Assembly (NCBI RefSeq): GCF_000182565.1
Contig: NW_015971559.1
Coordinates: 186,001-250,000 of the forward strand
DNA length: 64,000 bases
Direction of reading: 5' to 3'
DNA from: Spizellomyces punctatus DAOM BR117
Taxonomy: Eukaryota; Chytridiomycota; Chytridiomycetes; Spizellomycetales; Spizellomycetaceae
This document shows positions 11,955-23,948 of this stretch, one piece after another. Positions within the stretch are counted from its first letter, which is position 1, and each line of letters begins with the position of its first letter. The position numbers were made by a program, and so were the translations under genes. The notes under the pieces were generated by a model. That model did not search any database, was not told the origin of the DNA, and saw only the letters and a list, made by a program, of their open reading frames with translations.

Positions 11955-14900
11955 GGCTACTTTTCTGTACTTAAGGCTTGATGTTGGTTGCAGTAGAGTG
12001 ATACTCTGAGAAATATGTTGAGTTGAGGATATCGAAAGTGAAGAGCAAGCATACCCTCCCGCCTTTTATGTTTTCCACATTACCATCACTCTGAATAAGG
12101 TTTTACAGTACTCCTCGGCAACATTGTTTGAGGAAAAACGTTTTGCTGCCAATAGGTCAGGTCCCTTGCCTTATTCCTACCGAGACCGGTATCAGAGAAG
12201 TTAGGGCTTAAAAGCGTAACAGACATGCATCGTAGTGCGTATATGCCAACTACTGGCCGTCAAGTGTGGATAAAGATATCCTCCCGGAAAACGACCATCT
12301 TGGCGCCGGGGTCCAGTTCACGGAGAGTATAAAACATTCAAGATGCAGGTTCGTTACAAAAGTGCAAGTATTGAGCATTCGACCTTTGGTCTCATCCTAT
12401 CCATACGAAACATTTTCCAAACGTACTGCGCCATCGCCCATTCAAAAGTCTACGCAAGCCGGATACCTTCGCCATCACACCAGGACTCGGGTCTATGTTC
12501 CAATGCATCCAAAATGCACTGAATGTCAAGCCACTCTCTAACTATGTCCGATACAACGAGGATTGGTGACATTCGTGTTGGAGACTTTTGATTAGGATGT
12601 GTTGGATTCCTAATGCAGGGAAAACGTCGGGGATTTTCTGTGAATGCGGCGAGTTTTTAAACTATACCTGCCAGATACGAAGTGTAGAGTGGAATGGGGC
12701 ATTGGGGATATTAGAGTTGGGGAACTCCTTATGATACCTAACCCAGGGAATCGTGTTTAATGTTTGATGTTATAATGCATAGCGCGCACAATGCCTAGCG
12801 TCAACTATTGGGATGAGGAGTATGTGAGTTGGGCAGGCATGTTCCCCTGTATTAGGATTTAGTATTTTCGCCTTGCGATTGAGGGATTGACGAAGATCTG
12901 GATGCAACCCTTGCACTCATACACGTTCCAATTCAAGTTTTAGATCGGACAATCATTTTGTGATGCGATGTTTTGCGTGGGTTCGCCGATGTCGTGTCGA
13001 GCTGCAATGATGAATCTTTGAAAGCTCTGACTCTCAAGGGAACGTAATAGCCCAATGGTCACAATTTTTTGTATAGAGCAAAAGAAAGGTTTTTGTTCTT
13101 TGGACACTCTTGACTCACGTCCTAGCTTTTTCGAGCTTCTCAAGATTTTGGTTTTAAACAATGTACAAGATATGGCGTGTTTGTTAACGACAGATGAACC
13201 AATTATGCTGTTGAGAGGGTACTATTACTGTCATTACAGTTTGAAAAACGTGGGTAAAAACTCTAGAGAAAAAACGGGCATTTTGCATGGAATGGGAGCA
13301 TCACGACGAAAACAAACCCGGTTTCCACTGAAATCCTCAACTTGTGTCGCCCTTTCCTAGTGTGTTTGAACACGTTAGCTGGCGCTGGGTAGCACTCTAC
13401 ACTTTTTTTAAAAAATAGCGAATCTATGCCCGTTTTTGTCAGAGCTACGAGAGAAAGATTAGGACCATCTGATGGAAATGGGGGACACGAGGAAAACATG
13501 CGAGTTTTACCAAAAAAAAAAAAAATCACAAAGGAACTTTTTCCGATGAGATATTCAAAACCGTTAAGAACCAAAGAGGCCAAATATCAGTCCATGAAAA
13601 GCATTGATTTAATGCAGAAAAACGTATTGTGGTGCTTTTAGTGTATCTATCGTGCATCTAATGTGATCCATGTCGTATGAAAAAGGGGGAAGGAAACCTT
13701 ACCCAAGAGTGTTGAGTCCCTGATACCTTGTTGGTTGCGGCTGGGAAATCCGCACAATAGGACTGATTTTGGATGAACCTTTTTGTTCGATGAGAGCCAT
13801 GCTACTCTCTTCCTTTGGTGACTAAAGTAATTTTGGGTGTTTTGCTTGCTTTGGGGCGTTCCAGTGTTTATTTCGCGTGTTTTAGCAACCATTGAAAAAG
13901 TATGACTTTGCACTTTCTCATTGGCATCATCTAGGAACATTTCATCGGATAGAGAGAAAGTGAGCCCCGTTCAGGTTCACAGGTACTTGAAGTGGTGAGT
14001 AACGAATGGAAAAAGTTTCAAAAAACAATGCAGCGTTCTGTTCAGTTTTAGTTCCTGGTGTTTTGTTGAACGCCACATAGTTTGCGTTTGAGTGATGTGG
14101 TATAATCATGGCATGGACCTAAATGATCGGAATCGGTCCGTTTTACCTTATGGTTTGAATATGGTTAGTGTTTGTAGAGCATCATCGCTTTGGTAGAGAG
14201 AAATAAAAAAGTAGTTTACCCGAAACTTGGATTACTCACACCTTACTTTGCAACTTTGTGTGTTTTTCGTTCCACGGAGACGGTTCTACTCAAACTCATC
14301 ACAAAACAAGCTCAGACTTGCTCAAGACCAAAAAATCATTTTTGAATACTTGGAGCACATTAGCTTTTGTATAAACAAAGGGAGACAAGATGCGGCATGT
14401 CCAGCCGTTTAAAGTATCGCCAAGTAGGTGACAGTGTATGTATCTGAGGAGAGAGGAAGATAAAATGAGTTTTTGCCTTGGCATGAGATGTTTTCTGGTA
14501 TACTGCAGTATCTGATACACTCATGATTGCCCATCACAACCCACCAAACCAAAAGATTGCAAGACACACTATGCCAAAAAAAAAAATGGTTCTACACAAC
14601 ACAAGTGTGTATTTGATATAGGTGGGGATCGCCAAGTGAATCAAAAAACAAATATATTTGATAACTTTCCTTTTGTTATTGCTTAAATAATGTGACTTTA
14701 CCGAAATCATCCATCCCATCAAAACTGATTATCAACACTCTGTTTTCTTTGTTTTATTGTTTCTGTTCCTTGGGTGTTTCAATTGTAACGAAACCATTTT
14801 GTGCGTCGCATCATCACAGGGGAGGCATCTTGTGGTTGGCAAGAGTATGCAAGAGTCCCTGAATGGTAAGATATTGGGGTTGCGTGGAAGAGTGCAACAT

Positions 14901-17900
14901 TGATATGAAAGAGTTTGAGAACCCACTCTTGATCCACCGCTTTCTACTTCTACTATGTCGGACATCAATCTGGTCCTGTATCTTTTAACGATTGTGATAA
15001 CAATGGACATCTCCTACGATGAAACAAGAGATTTTGTACTCTTATACTACGTGTTTCTAAACGGTGATGACCGGGTACGCACTCGTTTTCTCTGATTGCT
15101 CATCCATTGTAGCGGATTTGCTCTGATGATTCAGTATTCGCGAAACCTCTCATGCGAGATTTTAGAAAATAAGCTCATAGTTCAGTACGGGTTATAACAC
15201 GCATTGAGCTACAAGGATCCCCCATTCGAAGGTATCGTATCTAGGGATTTCGGCCTCGAGAGAGTTCCCATTCCCATACAATGAAAAAAAAACATAGTGT
15301 CGCATATACATACAAAAAAAGTTGATTCCAATAAAAACCACTCGTTCCGTCCGCATACCTTGTCCGAAACCGTGGGAAAATGCAAGATAAACAAATGATT
15401 TCATACTATGGATGCGCGGTTACATTATCGCTTTTGCAAGGGGGAACCAGGCAGGGCAAATACGATGGAAGGTTTTTATTGGTTTACAATGGATTTAATG
15501 CAAAGGTTGAAATGAACGTATACATATGGTTTACTTTTTCCATGGAGAAATTCCGTAGTGTTCCAGTCTCTTGGGGTTTATAAAAAGCCAAACATATCTC
15601 GCCCCCCCAATCTCTTTATTCGTCTTTTTCTATATTTGCTTTCCTTTCTTGTTGGTTGCAAAGGACTAAACTGTCGCGATGGAGGAGCGGCGGCCAACAA
15701 CTCACACATGGTGAGGTGTGTCTCTTGGTTCCGGCCGGGGGGAGTTTAGAAAAGTCTTCTGCAATGCAATCAATTATGCGTGGAGCAAACTGTTGTGTTT
15801 TTTGTAAAACCTTTTTCTTTTTGAGGGATGTTGGGTTGAATGCGAATGCGATCCAGTCTGGCTCAAGACATGGTGTCGTTGAGGATGCGGCGTTCTTTTG
15901 ATGAAGAGCAAACATGCTGTGTCTTTTATGTGTGGAGTGGAAGCTATGGGACTCGTGGAAGGACCTTGCTGGAATAGATACTTTGTTCATCGACGCATAC
16001 TGGCCAGGTTTGTAGGTGTACCTTTTCAACATCCTTTCCAGAGAGTGCCAGATATGGTGGTACTTGTCCGAGACTCGCTTATGTCTTGTTGCAAGTGAGA
16101 GGAACCATTTTGGGGATCTCTTTTTTGCCGGACGTATGTGGAGGTTTTTCTCCTGCCTGTCAATCGTAAATGTGTGTATTCGGGCGGTACCCGCATGTCG
16201 GGGAGGATATCGGTTAATAAACCTTTGGATCTTTATTGCGTCGACAAGACTATATTCAACCTTTCCTGGGATGAATAACTACTTGTGACCCTGGTGCTAT
16301 ATTGCATCGCCTTCCCGCTTGTCCAGGTCCGATAGGTCCGATAGGTACGATAGGTTTTTCGATATCCTTTTTTGCCCGTTTCACTGATATATATATTGGT
16401 TTTTTTTTTGGTGAGACTACAAACTTTTGAGTAGGCAATGTTGCATGTTCTTTGGAAGGATGTCCATTCATTGATGTGTCGTACCCATCGTTTTGCACTC
16501 AATTGATTATGCCAAACATAAGCGATCACAGGATTAGAGTTCCGCCAAGGTAATTGTTAGAATATCCAAAAAGGGTTGAAAGGGCTATGATGATAACATT
16601 TGTAAATACACTAATGTTCACTGGTCGCAAAGACGGGCAATGAAATCAATGAACGGATTAGCTCCAGGACACCCGTAATAAAAGATGCAGACAGTCCTTC
16701 AGAATTGTGTGTGTTTCCCCATTGCTTGTTTCGTCTTGGTTTTTTTTTCTATATATTGTTGTTTCTTTGGTATTTCGTTTTATGAGCTTAGAGGATCTTC
16801 TTTTCAAGTGGATAAAAAAGTATTTATATACGATACTGGTATCTTTTCTTTGTAAAACCAGTGCTTTAGTCTAGCGTGTCCGTTTTTTGTTTTCGGTCGT
16901 TACAATTGAATTGAAATACAAAAGAGTATTGGTAGAAGTCGTAAATACCATCGAGTTTAACGTACTTGATCAACGACATTAGTTTGTCCCCGGTTTAAGC
17001 GTGTTGCGAGGTCCTTGGTTTCTTTTTCTTTCAATAACGGGGTTTTGCCTTTGCAAATAAGGATTTTTTCAGTTCCTTAAACTTACTGCCAAGAGAGAGT
17101 TTTTAAATTTTCTAAGTTTGCATGTCTCCATTAAGAGACTTGATAGATGCAAATAAACAACTCCCCAGGCCCAAGAGGATAAAAACTTACTTTATGTATA
17201 CATGATGATATGACAATAAAGTATACCGAAACTACGAGGGTAAGAACAAGAAAAGTTAAAAAGGGAAATATGGATACTTGTCGGAAAGCTTTTTTTTTTT
17301 TTTTTGGCAAAAATTGATGATTGGGACTCGTTGTTGCTGGTTTGTTTACATTCCGATTTTGCGACCACTAGCTTTTGAGTAAATGATCACCGATCCTTTG
17401 AAGAATTACCAAGTGAGTATGGGTATTGTAAGTCTGTGCATCCTGTCTTGGACGAATTGACTTGGCAGTCATGTAGACTAGTTCTCGAGACATGGATTCT
17501 ATGGTCATCATCAAGCCTTTTTGCCAATCGCGTTTACTAGAACTTTTTCATGTATTGCCATACGAACGTTGAGTTGTCTTGAAATGTATTTTTTCCAGTC
17601 TAGTGTAAAGGTTTGGGATTCATGAAAGGATAGGGAAAAGAGCCCCATACCAATTCCAATTTCGTTACGGATATCGTAAACTTGTGAGCGCATGTCGGAA
17701 TTACTCGGGGTTTGGATGTATGGGAGGAATTTGGGACCATTCGGGAGCGAATATTTCAACACCTTTAGAAGGAAAACAGTTGGTGTTAATTCGATCATGT
17801 CTCTTGCAGTGTCCTGTCTAAATACCTTGCCTTGTTGGTCATTTAATATGAAATCCTAGAACGGTACAGTCATATCAATTGATCGTCATGCCGCGCAAAG

Positions 17901-18792
17901 TAAAAGTGCATACCCTAACCAATATTCTCTAGCAACCAAACCAAAAAAGTCTTTTGACGTTGAATTTGGGCCTATATGCACCAACGAAATAGGTGCAAAG
18001 ACCGGAAAGCAAATGGGCAGCACCAAAAGTCCCAACACACCACATATACCACATACAAGGCCATTATTTGGGGTTCATACCATCGACCCTATGTTTTGTT
18101 TGTGATATGGAGACATAATGGGGACCCCGTCGCAAAAAGAATACATACTGGTGAGCATTATAGGATGTCAATTGTTGGTTGTTCCTTGCACACCAAAAAT
18201 GACGCGCTGATGTGTGGATGTTACTCTCCTCCATAGTCCACATGCACAAAGATATACTCGTAGATTCGTTCGTTTTCATTGGAATCCTTGATGCATGTTT
18301 GCAGTCGGGAGCATCAGAGAAATAAAGTGAGACCCATAAACTTTTAGTCAAGAGTTGGCATGTCATAAAGAAAAAGGATACAGCATGTTCTTTTAAAATG
18401 TGGATATTACGAACGGGGGGACCGTATGAACACTCAAGTACCAACAACAAACTATGTGTGTGCCTAGTCCTTTTTGTATTTCACCGTCCATTCCGCAAAC
18501 TCGGAAGCAAAAAGTTTTCTTTTTTAAAAAAACCAGTACGGTAATGCAGAGGGTTTTTGGGGTCCTAAAATCACTGCAGAAAATAAAAGTAGTTGGGGAC
18601 GCAACACACAGGTTTACGAGGGATTATAGGTTGGTGATTATTCAAATTGTTCGTCTTTGAACCCATATAAGTTGACTGATTCTTGTTGCCTATCAACTAT
18701 CCGATCAAAAGGTGCCCTGATTCATATCTTGAAAAGAACAAAAAAAAAAAAACGCAGATCGGCCTTGCGGCGTACGTGTATTCGTGCAAGTC
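11955..18792. other. Gene-poor 6.8-kb stretch
   Basis: No intact gene is visible over nearly 7 kb, while the rest of the window averages about one gene per 2 kb. Sequence is AT-rich with many A or T runs (for example at 13508, 16743 and 17290) and short random open frames on both strands. The exception is a decayed fragment at 17511-17798 that resembles the end of the cNMP-domain gene at 24-26.6 kb. A TATAAA followed by a pyrimidine-rich tract near 15578-15650 looks promoter-like but has no credible coding frame after it. A short GATAGGT-type tandem lies near 16330-16356. Confidence 0.55.
17511..17798 (-). pseudogene. Decayed fragment related to the C-terminus of the cNMP-domain gene
   Basis: A 95-codon open frame has a pattern that follows the last part of the intact gene at 24059-26566. 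The segment with GPKFLPY then SDMRSQV parallels EPKSYFPP then TDMRIQHV with similar spacing. The end KKYI...AIHEKVLV...KKA-stop parallels VKYLE...DEHRKSIV...EKR-stop. At DNA level, the plus-strand stretch around 17670-17740 tracks that around 24390-24480. The section between these blocks is missing, so the copy appears internally deleted, and no upstream part of the parent is found. I read this as a diverged partial duplicate. The resemblance was judged by eye and needs a real alignment. Confidence 0.4.
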
Positions 18793-18798
18793 TATAAA
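18793..18798 (+). promoter_or_regulatory. TATA box of the secreted Pro-rich gene
   Basis: TATAAA in the context TCTATAAAAG, about 145 bp before the start codon at 18940. Part of the downstream leader is purine-rich. Confidence 0.5.
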
Positions 18799-18939
18799 AG
18801 ACGAAACAGTCCTTTGACATTCACAGTAGAATACAAGCAGGACAGCTAGAGATAAAACACAAGTCGAGATACATTAAGAAAATCGAGCGATCGTCCAAGG
18901 CAAAGAAACGAAAAACCTAAAAGAGAGAAACTCGCAAGA

Positions 18940-19463
18940 ATGATGATGAAATTCATTACGGTTGGGATGATGGCCATTCAATGTACGTTACATCTTTTGT
19001 GAATTCTTTATTAAAAGAGAAACTGTAAAAAAAAAAAAACTAAAATGAAAAAGTGGCGGGTATGAGCCAAGGGCAGATATTGCCCGATCCTAGTGTTCCT
19101 GGCGAAAATGGACCTACTACCGTTGGTAGCTTGCCCGTCAACTTTCCGACCTATGGCCCTCCTACGAGCGGACCGATCGAGTTTCCTCTTCCCACGAGTG
19201 GACCTGCTACGAGGGGACCCATCAAACTTCCAACCCGTGTCCCTGAAGCCAGAAATCCATGCACAACCCGAGCGCGCAATGACAAATTACCATTGCCGAC
19301 AGAATTGCCCGTAGTGATCAATGGCAAAGACAAGGGACCTACAGCAACCGTAAAACAAACAGCCATTCCAGAAACATTAATGACACTCTTTCCACAGAGT
19401 ACAGACATGCCTAGCCAACTCCCCATTAGACGTCGTGCCCGTGCACGAGCCCATCTCCCTTGA
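18940..19463 (+). CDS. Small secreted Pro/Gly-rich protein
   Basis: Two exons (18940-18982, 19054-19463) join into 150 residues. Exon 1 encodes MMMKFITVGMMAIQ and ends in phase 1 at a GTACGT donor, exactly the arrangement seen in the secreted gene at 11.5 kb. The join gives QLAGMSQGQILPDPS, a short plausible signal peptide. The only acceptor that keeps the frame is AAG at 19053. The mature protein is rich in Pro, Thr and Gly and has an imperfect TSGPI-F/L-P repeat (PTSGPIEFPLP, then PATRGPIKLP). It ends in a strongly basic tail (RRRARARAHLP). A single cysteine and no known domain are present. I infer an extracellular or wall-associated protein, possibly proteolytically processed at the basic sites. 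Function is unknown. Confidence 0.6.
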
Positions 19464-19574
19464 ATAGTGTGTATGTGAAATGTGTGAATAGTAAGAAATG
19501 AACATGTATAAAGTAAAGAATAAAATGCGATAAAAGAGACAATGTGTGATATATGGGAATAAAAAGGAATTTAA

Positions 19575-19694
19575 AGAGAGAGAGAGAGAAAAGGAAACCA
19601 TAATCACATTCTTCTCTCTCTCTCTCTCTCACAAACAATCAATTCACTCACACACACACCTCTTGAAACTCTACTTGTCACACACAAGGAGGGA

Positions 19695-19732
<38 letters not shown>

Positions 19733-19958
19733 ACAAGCTTTCTCTCTCTTTATAGTTAAAATTCCTTTTTCTTTTTCTCTCTTTATAGTAAAATTCCTTT
19801 TTCTTTCTCTCTCCCTTCCATTCTCATTCACGTGCTTATATCCTTTATTTCCATGACTGTGCTTTTCATTATAGTCACTGTGCATATGGAACATTGCCGC
19901 TTCTTTACTTTTACTCTATTGATTCTATTATTCTTTCCTCTCTCTCTCTCTCTCTCTC
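19575..19958. repeat. GA/CT microsatellite tracts
   Basis: One GA tract near 19575-19588 is followed by several CT tracts (about 19613-19630, 19699-19736, 19938-19958). The first pair are reverse complements about 25 nt apart and could form a hairpin. The last CT tract ends 18 bp before the start codon of the next gene and may act as a pyrimidine-rich core-promoter element. Confidence 0.8.
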
Positions 19959-19975
19959 GTTCTCCCCATTGGAAT

Positions 19976-21322
19976 ATGGCTGGATTATCGTCTACTCCCG
20001 GCATCTTTGATGTTTCTCTCGCAGCAGCCATTGTCTTTACTATTGCCTATGCTTTCGTCTTTTTTCCCTTGAATATCTATACTCTGTACAAGACTCGCAT
20101 ATGGGGATTACTCTGGGTCTCTTGGTATCTTCTCTGTGAGTATTTTGTCTTGTTTTTTTATTATTGGGGTTTATTGTTTTTTGACAAGGAGTAAGTGCGT
20201 ATTACCGCATTTGTGTTTAGGATTGTCATCCACGCTCGTCCACAAGACACCCAGCAAGAGAGGGATGAGACATTGGTTCTGCTTATTATCGATGGAGTGT
20301 TTTACACTGCTGGCTACTTTTTTCTGATAAATTGTGTCCTCGGATTGATCATCACGTGGTGAGTAGGGCATTCCGGGCGAATGCCATCAGGAGGGCTCTG
20401 GAGGAATGGAATGGGGAGGGCTTATCGACGAATGGAATGGGGCAGCGCTAGCGAGAAAAACGGAAAATCGGGATTTCATGATCTTGTGAGCGCTAACGAG
20501 ACACGATTCTCTCGCAAATGGAGAATTATGGCATCGCTTAGCGAGGAGTGGATGGGAATACTGGCATTTTGCGAGCTGTCGCTCATCATCCAGAGCATGC
20601 CCTCTCGTATTGTTCTAATCTTTCATTGCTCCTCACCTGGTGCATCTTAGGATGGATCCAACAACGTCCAATCCTAAAACATCTCGTTACGCCCGCTTCT
20701 TTCGGTGCCTCCATCTTGGCATCCTCGGTGGGGCAGTACTAGTGATTTGGGGAGGCATTACCGTAGCGACCGTCAATTTCAATCCACAGACGGCAGAGGA
20801 AGGTCAAAAGGTGTTGAATCAGTTGGACAAGAGCAAAAAATTACGGTACGCTTCAAAATGCTCTAAAGATTCCTTTGTTTGAACCTTGATTTGCTTACCC
20901 TTTTCTTTTATAGAACCTTGGGAACATCCCTCGTCCTCGTCACCGTCGTCACTCTCCTTCTCAACATTGCTGTCCGCCTTGTCAGAAATCCCACCCGCCA
21001 AGCCACCTACCTCCTCGTCGTGACCTTCTTTCTAACCCTGCGCACCTCCCTCTCGTACTACTTTATCTACGGTACATCCGGAATTGCAGATGATGTCCAC
21101 TTGTACGGTCTGGGCGTCGCCCCTGAATTACCAGTTTTGATCCTATTGTGCATTCCCCCGTTTGTCGCGTGGTTCAAGCCGGCTGTTGCCCAGAGTTTTG
21201 CGAGCGTACTGCCACAGAGGTGGAGACGGAGGTTTGAATTTTTGAGTGGTGGAAGGAGGGAGGGGACTTTTCCTGAGCCGCAAGTTGAGTATGTTGAAGC
21301 CAAGAGGAGTTTGGAGGCATAA
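19976..21322 (+). CDS. Seven-helix integral membrane protein (RTA1/DUF7702-like topology)
   Basis: Four exons (19976-20135, 20196-20358, 20651-20845, 20914-21322) join in frame into 308 residues. The chosen ATG follows a CT tract and starts MAGLSSTPG. Seven hydrophobic segments are visible in order: IVFTIAYAFVFFPLNIY, the WGLLWVSWYLLLR region, LVLLIIDGVFYTAGYFF with LINCVLGLIIT, GILGGAVLVIWGGITV, LVLVTVVTLLLNIAV, LLVVTFFLTLRTSLSYYF and LPVLILLCIPPFVAWF. A charged loop (ARPQDTQQERDE) follows helix 2, and the C-tail is polar and probably cytoplasmic. This topology matches fungal seven-TM families such as RTA1-like and DUF7702, but I see no diagnostic motif that decides between them. Exon 2 uses an AAG acceptor. 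Intron 3 is about 290 nt, several times longer than other introns here, and is internally repetitive. Confidence 0.72.
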
Positions 21323-21642
21323 CGTAATCGAAAAGTGTAAGGTTGACTTTTTTATGATATGAGTAATATGTGCTATTCTTGCAGGCATACATGAACATAC
21401 GATGGAACCTGTTTTCGTTCTCGATCGTAATAAATACTTAAAAGCTGTCACGTTATTGGTCGTATTGGCGAAAAACCCCCAATGGGGGACATGAAGAGAT
21501 TTCAACATGGAAATGGGACACGTGCTTAGCAGCTGGTTCCAGTGCAAAACGTAGTGTGTGTAGTGCGCTTGCAGATCTAAAGAAACTGGTCCACCTATTT
21601 GCCAGTTCCATTCCAAAAACGTGTTTGTCATTTCACCTACAC

Positions 21643-22833
21643 ATGCACTTTACTAGATCCCTTCTCCGCTCATCTGCACGCATGACACCCACAGCGTCCG
21701 CATCCCGCGTGTTTTTCTTTGACATTGACAATTGTCTATATGCAAAGAGTGTGGGGATATATCGCGAGATGGGAAAACGGTGCGTGTTTTGTCAGTGTGT
21801 TGGGGAAATGCCCGTTTGGCATTCTCAATGTTTTTGGTTTTTTATAGTATCCATGCGTATTTCCAAACGTTGGGATTACCAGATGCAGAAGGTATCATTC
21901 CTTGGATAGTTCATGTCCCTCAAACATTTCTTTGACACGCCCAAACAACAAGCATCCCGTCTTCATCATAAATATTACACTGAATACGGTCTTGCCGTTC
22001 GTGGACTCGTAAAGCACCACAGTACGCCTACTTTCCCTTTTTCTTCTTTGTAACCCCTCTTACTAAAGGACTTTGTAACTCTTTTAGATGTCGACCCAAT
22101 AGCCTATGGTGCGTACAATCGTTGCGCAACACTCGGCCCTCTAGTTTAACATTGCATAGATAAGGTCGTTGATCAGAGTATCCCATTGGAAAAGTATTTG
22201 AAATATGATCAAGAGTTGCGTGGTATGTTGGAGGGGATGAGTGGGGTCAAGAAATGGGCGTTTACGAATGCGTATCAAGTTGTGAGTGTTGTGTGTTTTT
22301 GGTTATGGCGTTGAAGGGTGTGTGGTTGGTGTGTTGAGTTTAATATGGGTATGTTGGGTTCTTTAGCATGCGATGCGGGTTTTGGAACTTTTGGGTATAC
22401 GAGATCAGTTTGCCGGGATTACTTTTTGGTATGTTTTCCCCCATCTCGCGTCTTTTTCCCTTCATCTGTTGCACTCTGACACACCGCTTTGACTGCATTG
22501 CAGCGACTACAGTCTTCCAGACTTTGCATGCAAACCCGATCCCCGTTACTACGCCCAAGCCATGCGCGACGCGGACATATCTGATCCATCGCAATGTTAT
22601 CTTGTTGACGACTCCGCAGCTAATATCGATATGGCAAAGGTAAGGCCCTTTTTTTTCCTCTTGACTTTAGTGTTGAATGTAATTCTTTTGGGTTTGTTTA
22701 TTTTTTATAGCAATTGGGGTGGACGACGGTGCATGTAACAGATGATCCCGAGTCTATGCATGGAGATTTTCAGATACAGTGTGTGAAAGAGTTGCCGAGT
22801 GTATTACCAGAGTTTTGGGCGGCGCGGAATTAA
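21643..22833 (+). CDS. HAD-family pyrimidine 5'-nucleotidase (SDT1/PHM8-like)
   Basis: Eight short exons join in frame. Translation from ATG 21682 gives 224 residues; an upstream in-frame ATG at 21643 adds a basic, Ser-rich stretch that could be a mitochondrial signal. HAD motif I is FFFDIDNCLY (nucleophile and general-acid Asp). Motif II is the FTNAY region at the end of exon 5. The motif III lysine is in CKPDP. Motif IV is CYLVDDSAANIDMAK. The segments GLAVRGL and HAMRVLELLGI between them are typical of the yeast Sdt1/Phm8 group, which dephosphorylates UMP/CMP or lysophosphatidic acid. All catalytic residues are present. The exons have lengths 98 (from 21682), 44, 69, 21, 122, 62, 136 and 123 nt; the acceptor of exon 3 is AAG (21950-21952). 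The very small fourth exon (21 nt) is confirmed by the frame. Confidence 0.88.
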
Positions 22834-23423
22834 GCAAGACTTGTAAATAGTTGTCTTTTTTTTTCTTAGAGGAGTTTGTGGGGTTCTCCTCTACTCTTTT
22901 TTGAGTGGGGGCGTCTTTTTTTTTTATTTGGTTGGTCGGTTGGGTAGAACGTAGAAGAAATACCTTTTTGTACTGCCCTTTTTTATGGTGTATTAGAATG
23001 CTCGGGCGTGCAACATTGACAAAAGACTAGCTTTTATCATATCGGACCGACAAAGTGGCCGTTTTGTTTTTTATGCATGGAGAGCACAGTGGGGTTTGCC
23101 TGCTTTTTTCGCTATATTTCGTTGAACGTATGATTCATGTATTGTTAAGTTGATAACAAGTTCATCACAAAGAAAAAATATACACAAACCTATGCTCTTG
23201 GTTGTATATACCCCGACAAACAACAAGATATAAACTCATGTGTAGGGCACGCCAAAGATAAACTTTTGCAGCTTGACTATTTACTGGAATGCATCAAGAG
23301 TGCTTATAAAGGGATTCTACGGTTTTGCCGTTGGTGTACACTAAAATAAATAAATAAGAGTACTTCAAAGATTTACTTGAATCACCATAAACGTTATTGC
23401 TCAATCATTTGTTTTTATTTGTG
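22834..23423. other. Intergenic, AT-rich
   Basis: 3' flank of the nucleotidase gene, with T-rich runs at 22857-22864 and 22916-22926. No coding or structural feature is recognised. Confidence 0.5.
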
Positions 23424-23650
23424 TGTACATGAACTGGATATGATAGGGCTTGACCTGCTCTTATACTTGATACATGATACGGTAAAAGCCCTTTTTTGCA
23501 TCATTTAGTGTTTGTCAGTTTGGGTGTTGCGCTACGATATTCTTTTTACGTGCTTATTGCAAGTCGTGAACCTAATACCCACATACGCCTTCATAGATTG
23601 GATTGACAAGAAGGCTTGAGGGCAAACTATAAAAGCTAACCCCCGAATAA
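23424..23650 (-). pseudogene. Decayed 3'-end copy A of the cNMP-domain gene
   Basis: The plus-strand text follows the same order as the 3' end and downstream flank of the gene at 24059-26566: GTACATGAACTGGATATGAT, then GCGCTACGATATTCTTTTTAC, GCAAGTCGTGAAC, CCTTCATAGATTGGATTGAC and GGCTTGAGGGCAAAC. The intact gene has matching words between 23946 and 24215. It has lost roughly 35 bp of codons and its reading frame. Confidence 0.55.
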
Positions 23651-23684
23651 TTGGCTTTTTGATTTGTTTATTTTTTTGGATAGT

Positions 23685-23920
23685 GGACATGAAACTGGAC
23701 AATACCTTGAACTTGCTCTTGAATTTAGATCTATGCCATGGGGGGGAAGATACGCCGAAATCATATCTAAAGTCATTTTAGTGTTTTCTCACTTTGTGTG
23801 TATTCTGCTACCATACTCTTTCTACGTAATTTTTTGCAAGTTATGAACCCAACCCAAATATGGATTGGATTTTTACATGAATGCTTGAGAGTAAACTATA
23901 ACACCTAAACCCTGAATGAT
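23685..23920 (-). pseudogene. Decayed 3'-end copy B of the cNMP-domain gene
   Basis: Second copy in tandem: GGACATGAAACTGGACAATAC, TTTTCTCACTTTGTGTGTAT, TCTGCTACCATACTCTTTC, TGCAAGTTATGAACCCAA and GCTTGAGAGTAAACTA, matching the intact end in order. It shares with copy A the same internal shortening and the GAG(A/G)G(C/T)AAACTATAA word, so A and B are closer to each other than to the gene. Confidence 0.55.
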
Positions 23921-23948
23921 TGAGGAGGTTTTTTATGATACTGTACAT

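Noticed and set aside
19604-19894. Minus-strand frame with long Arg-Glu repeats
   Set aside because: It is merely the translation of the CT microsatellite and has no other coding support.
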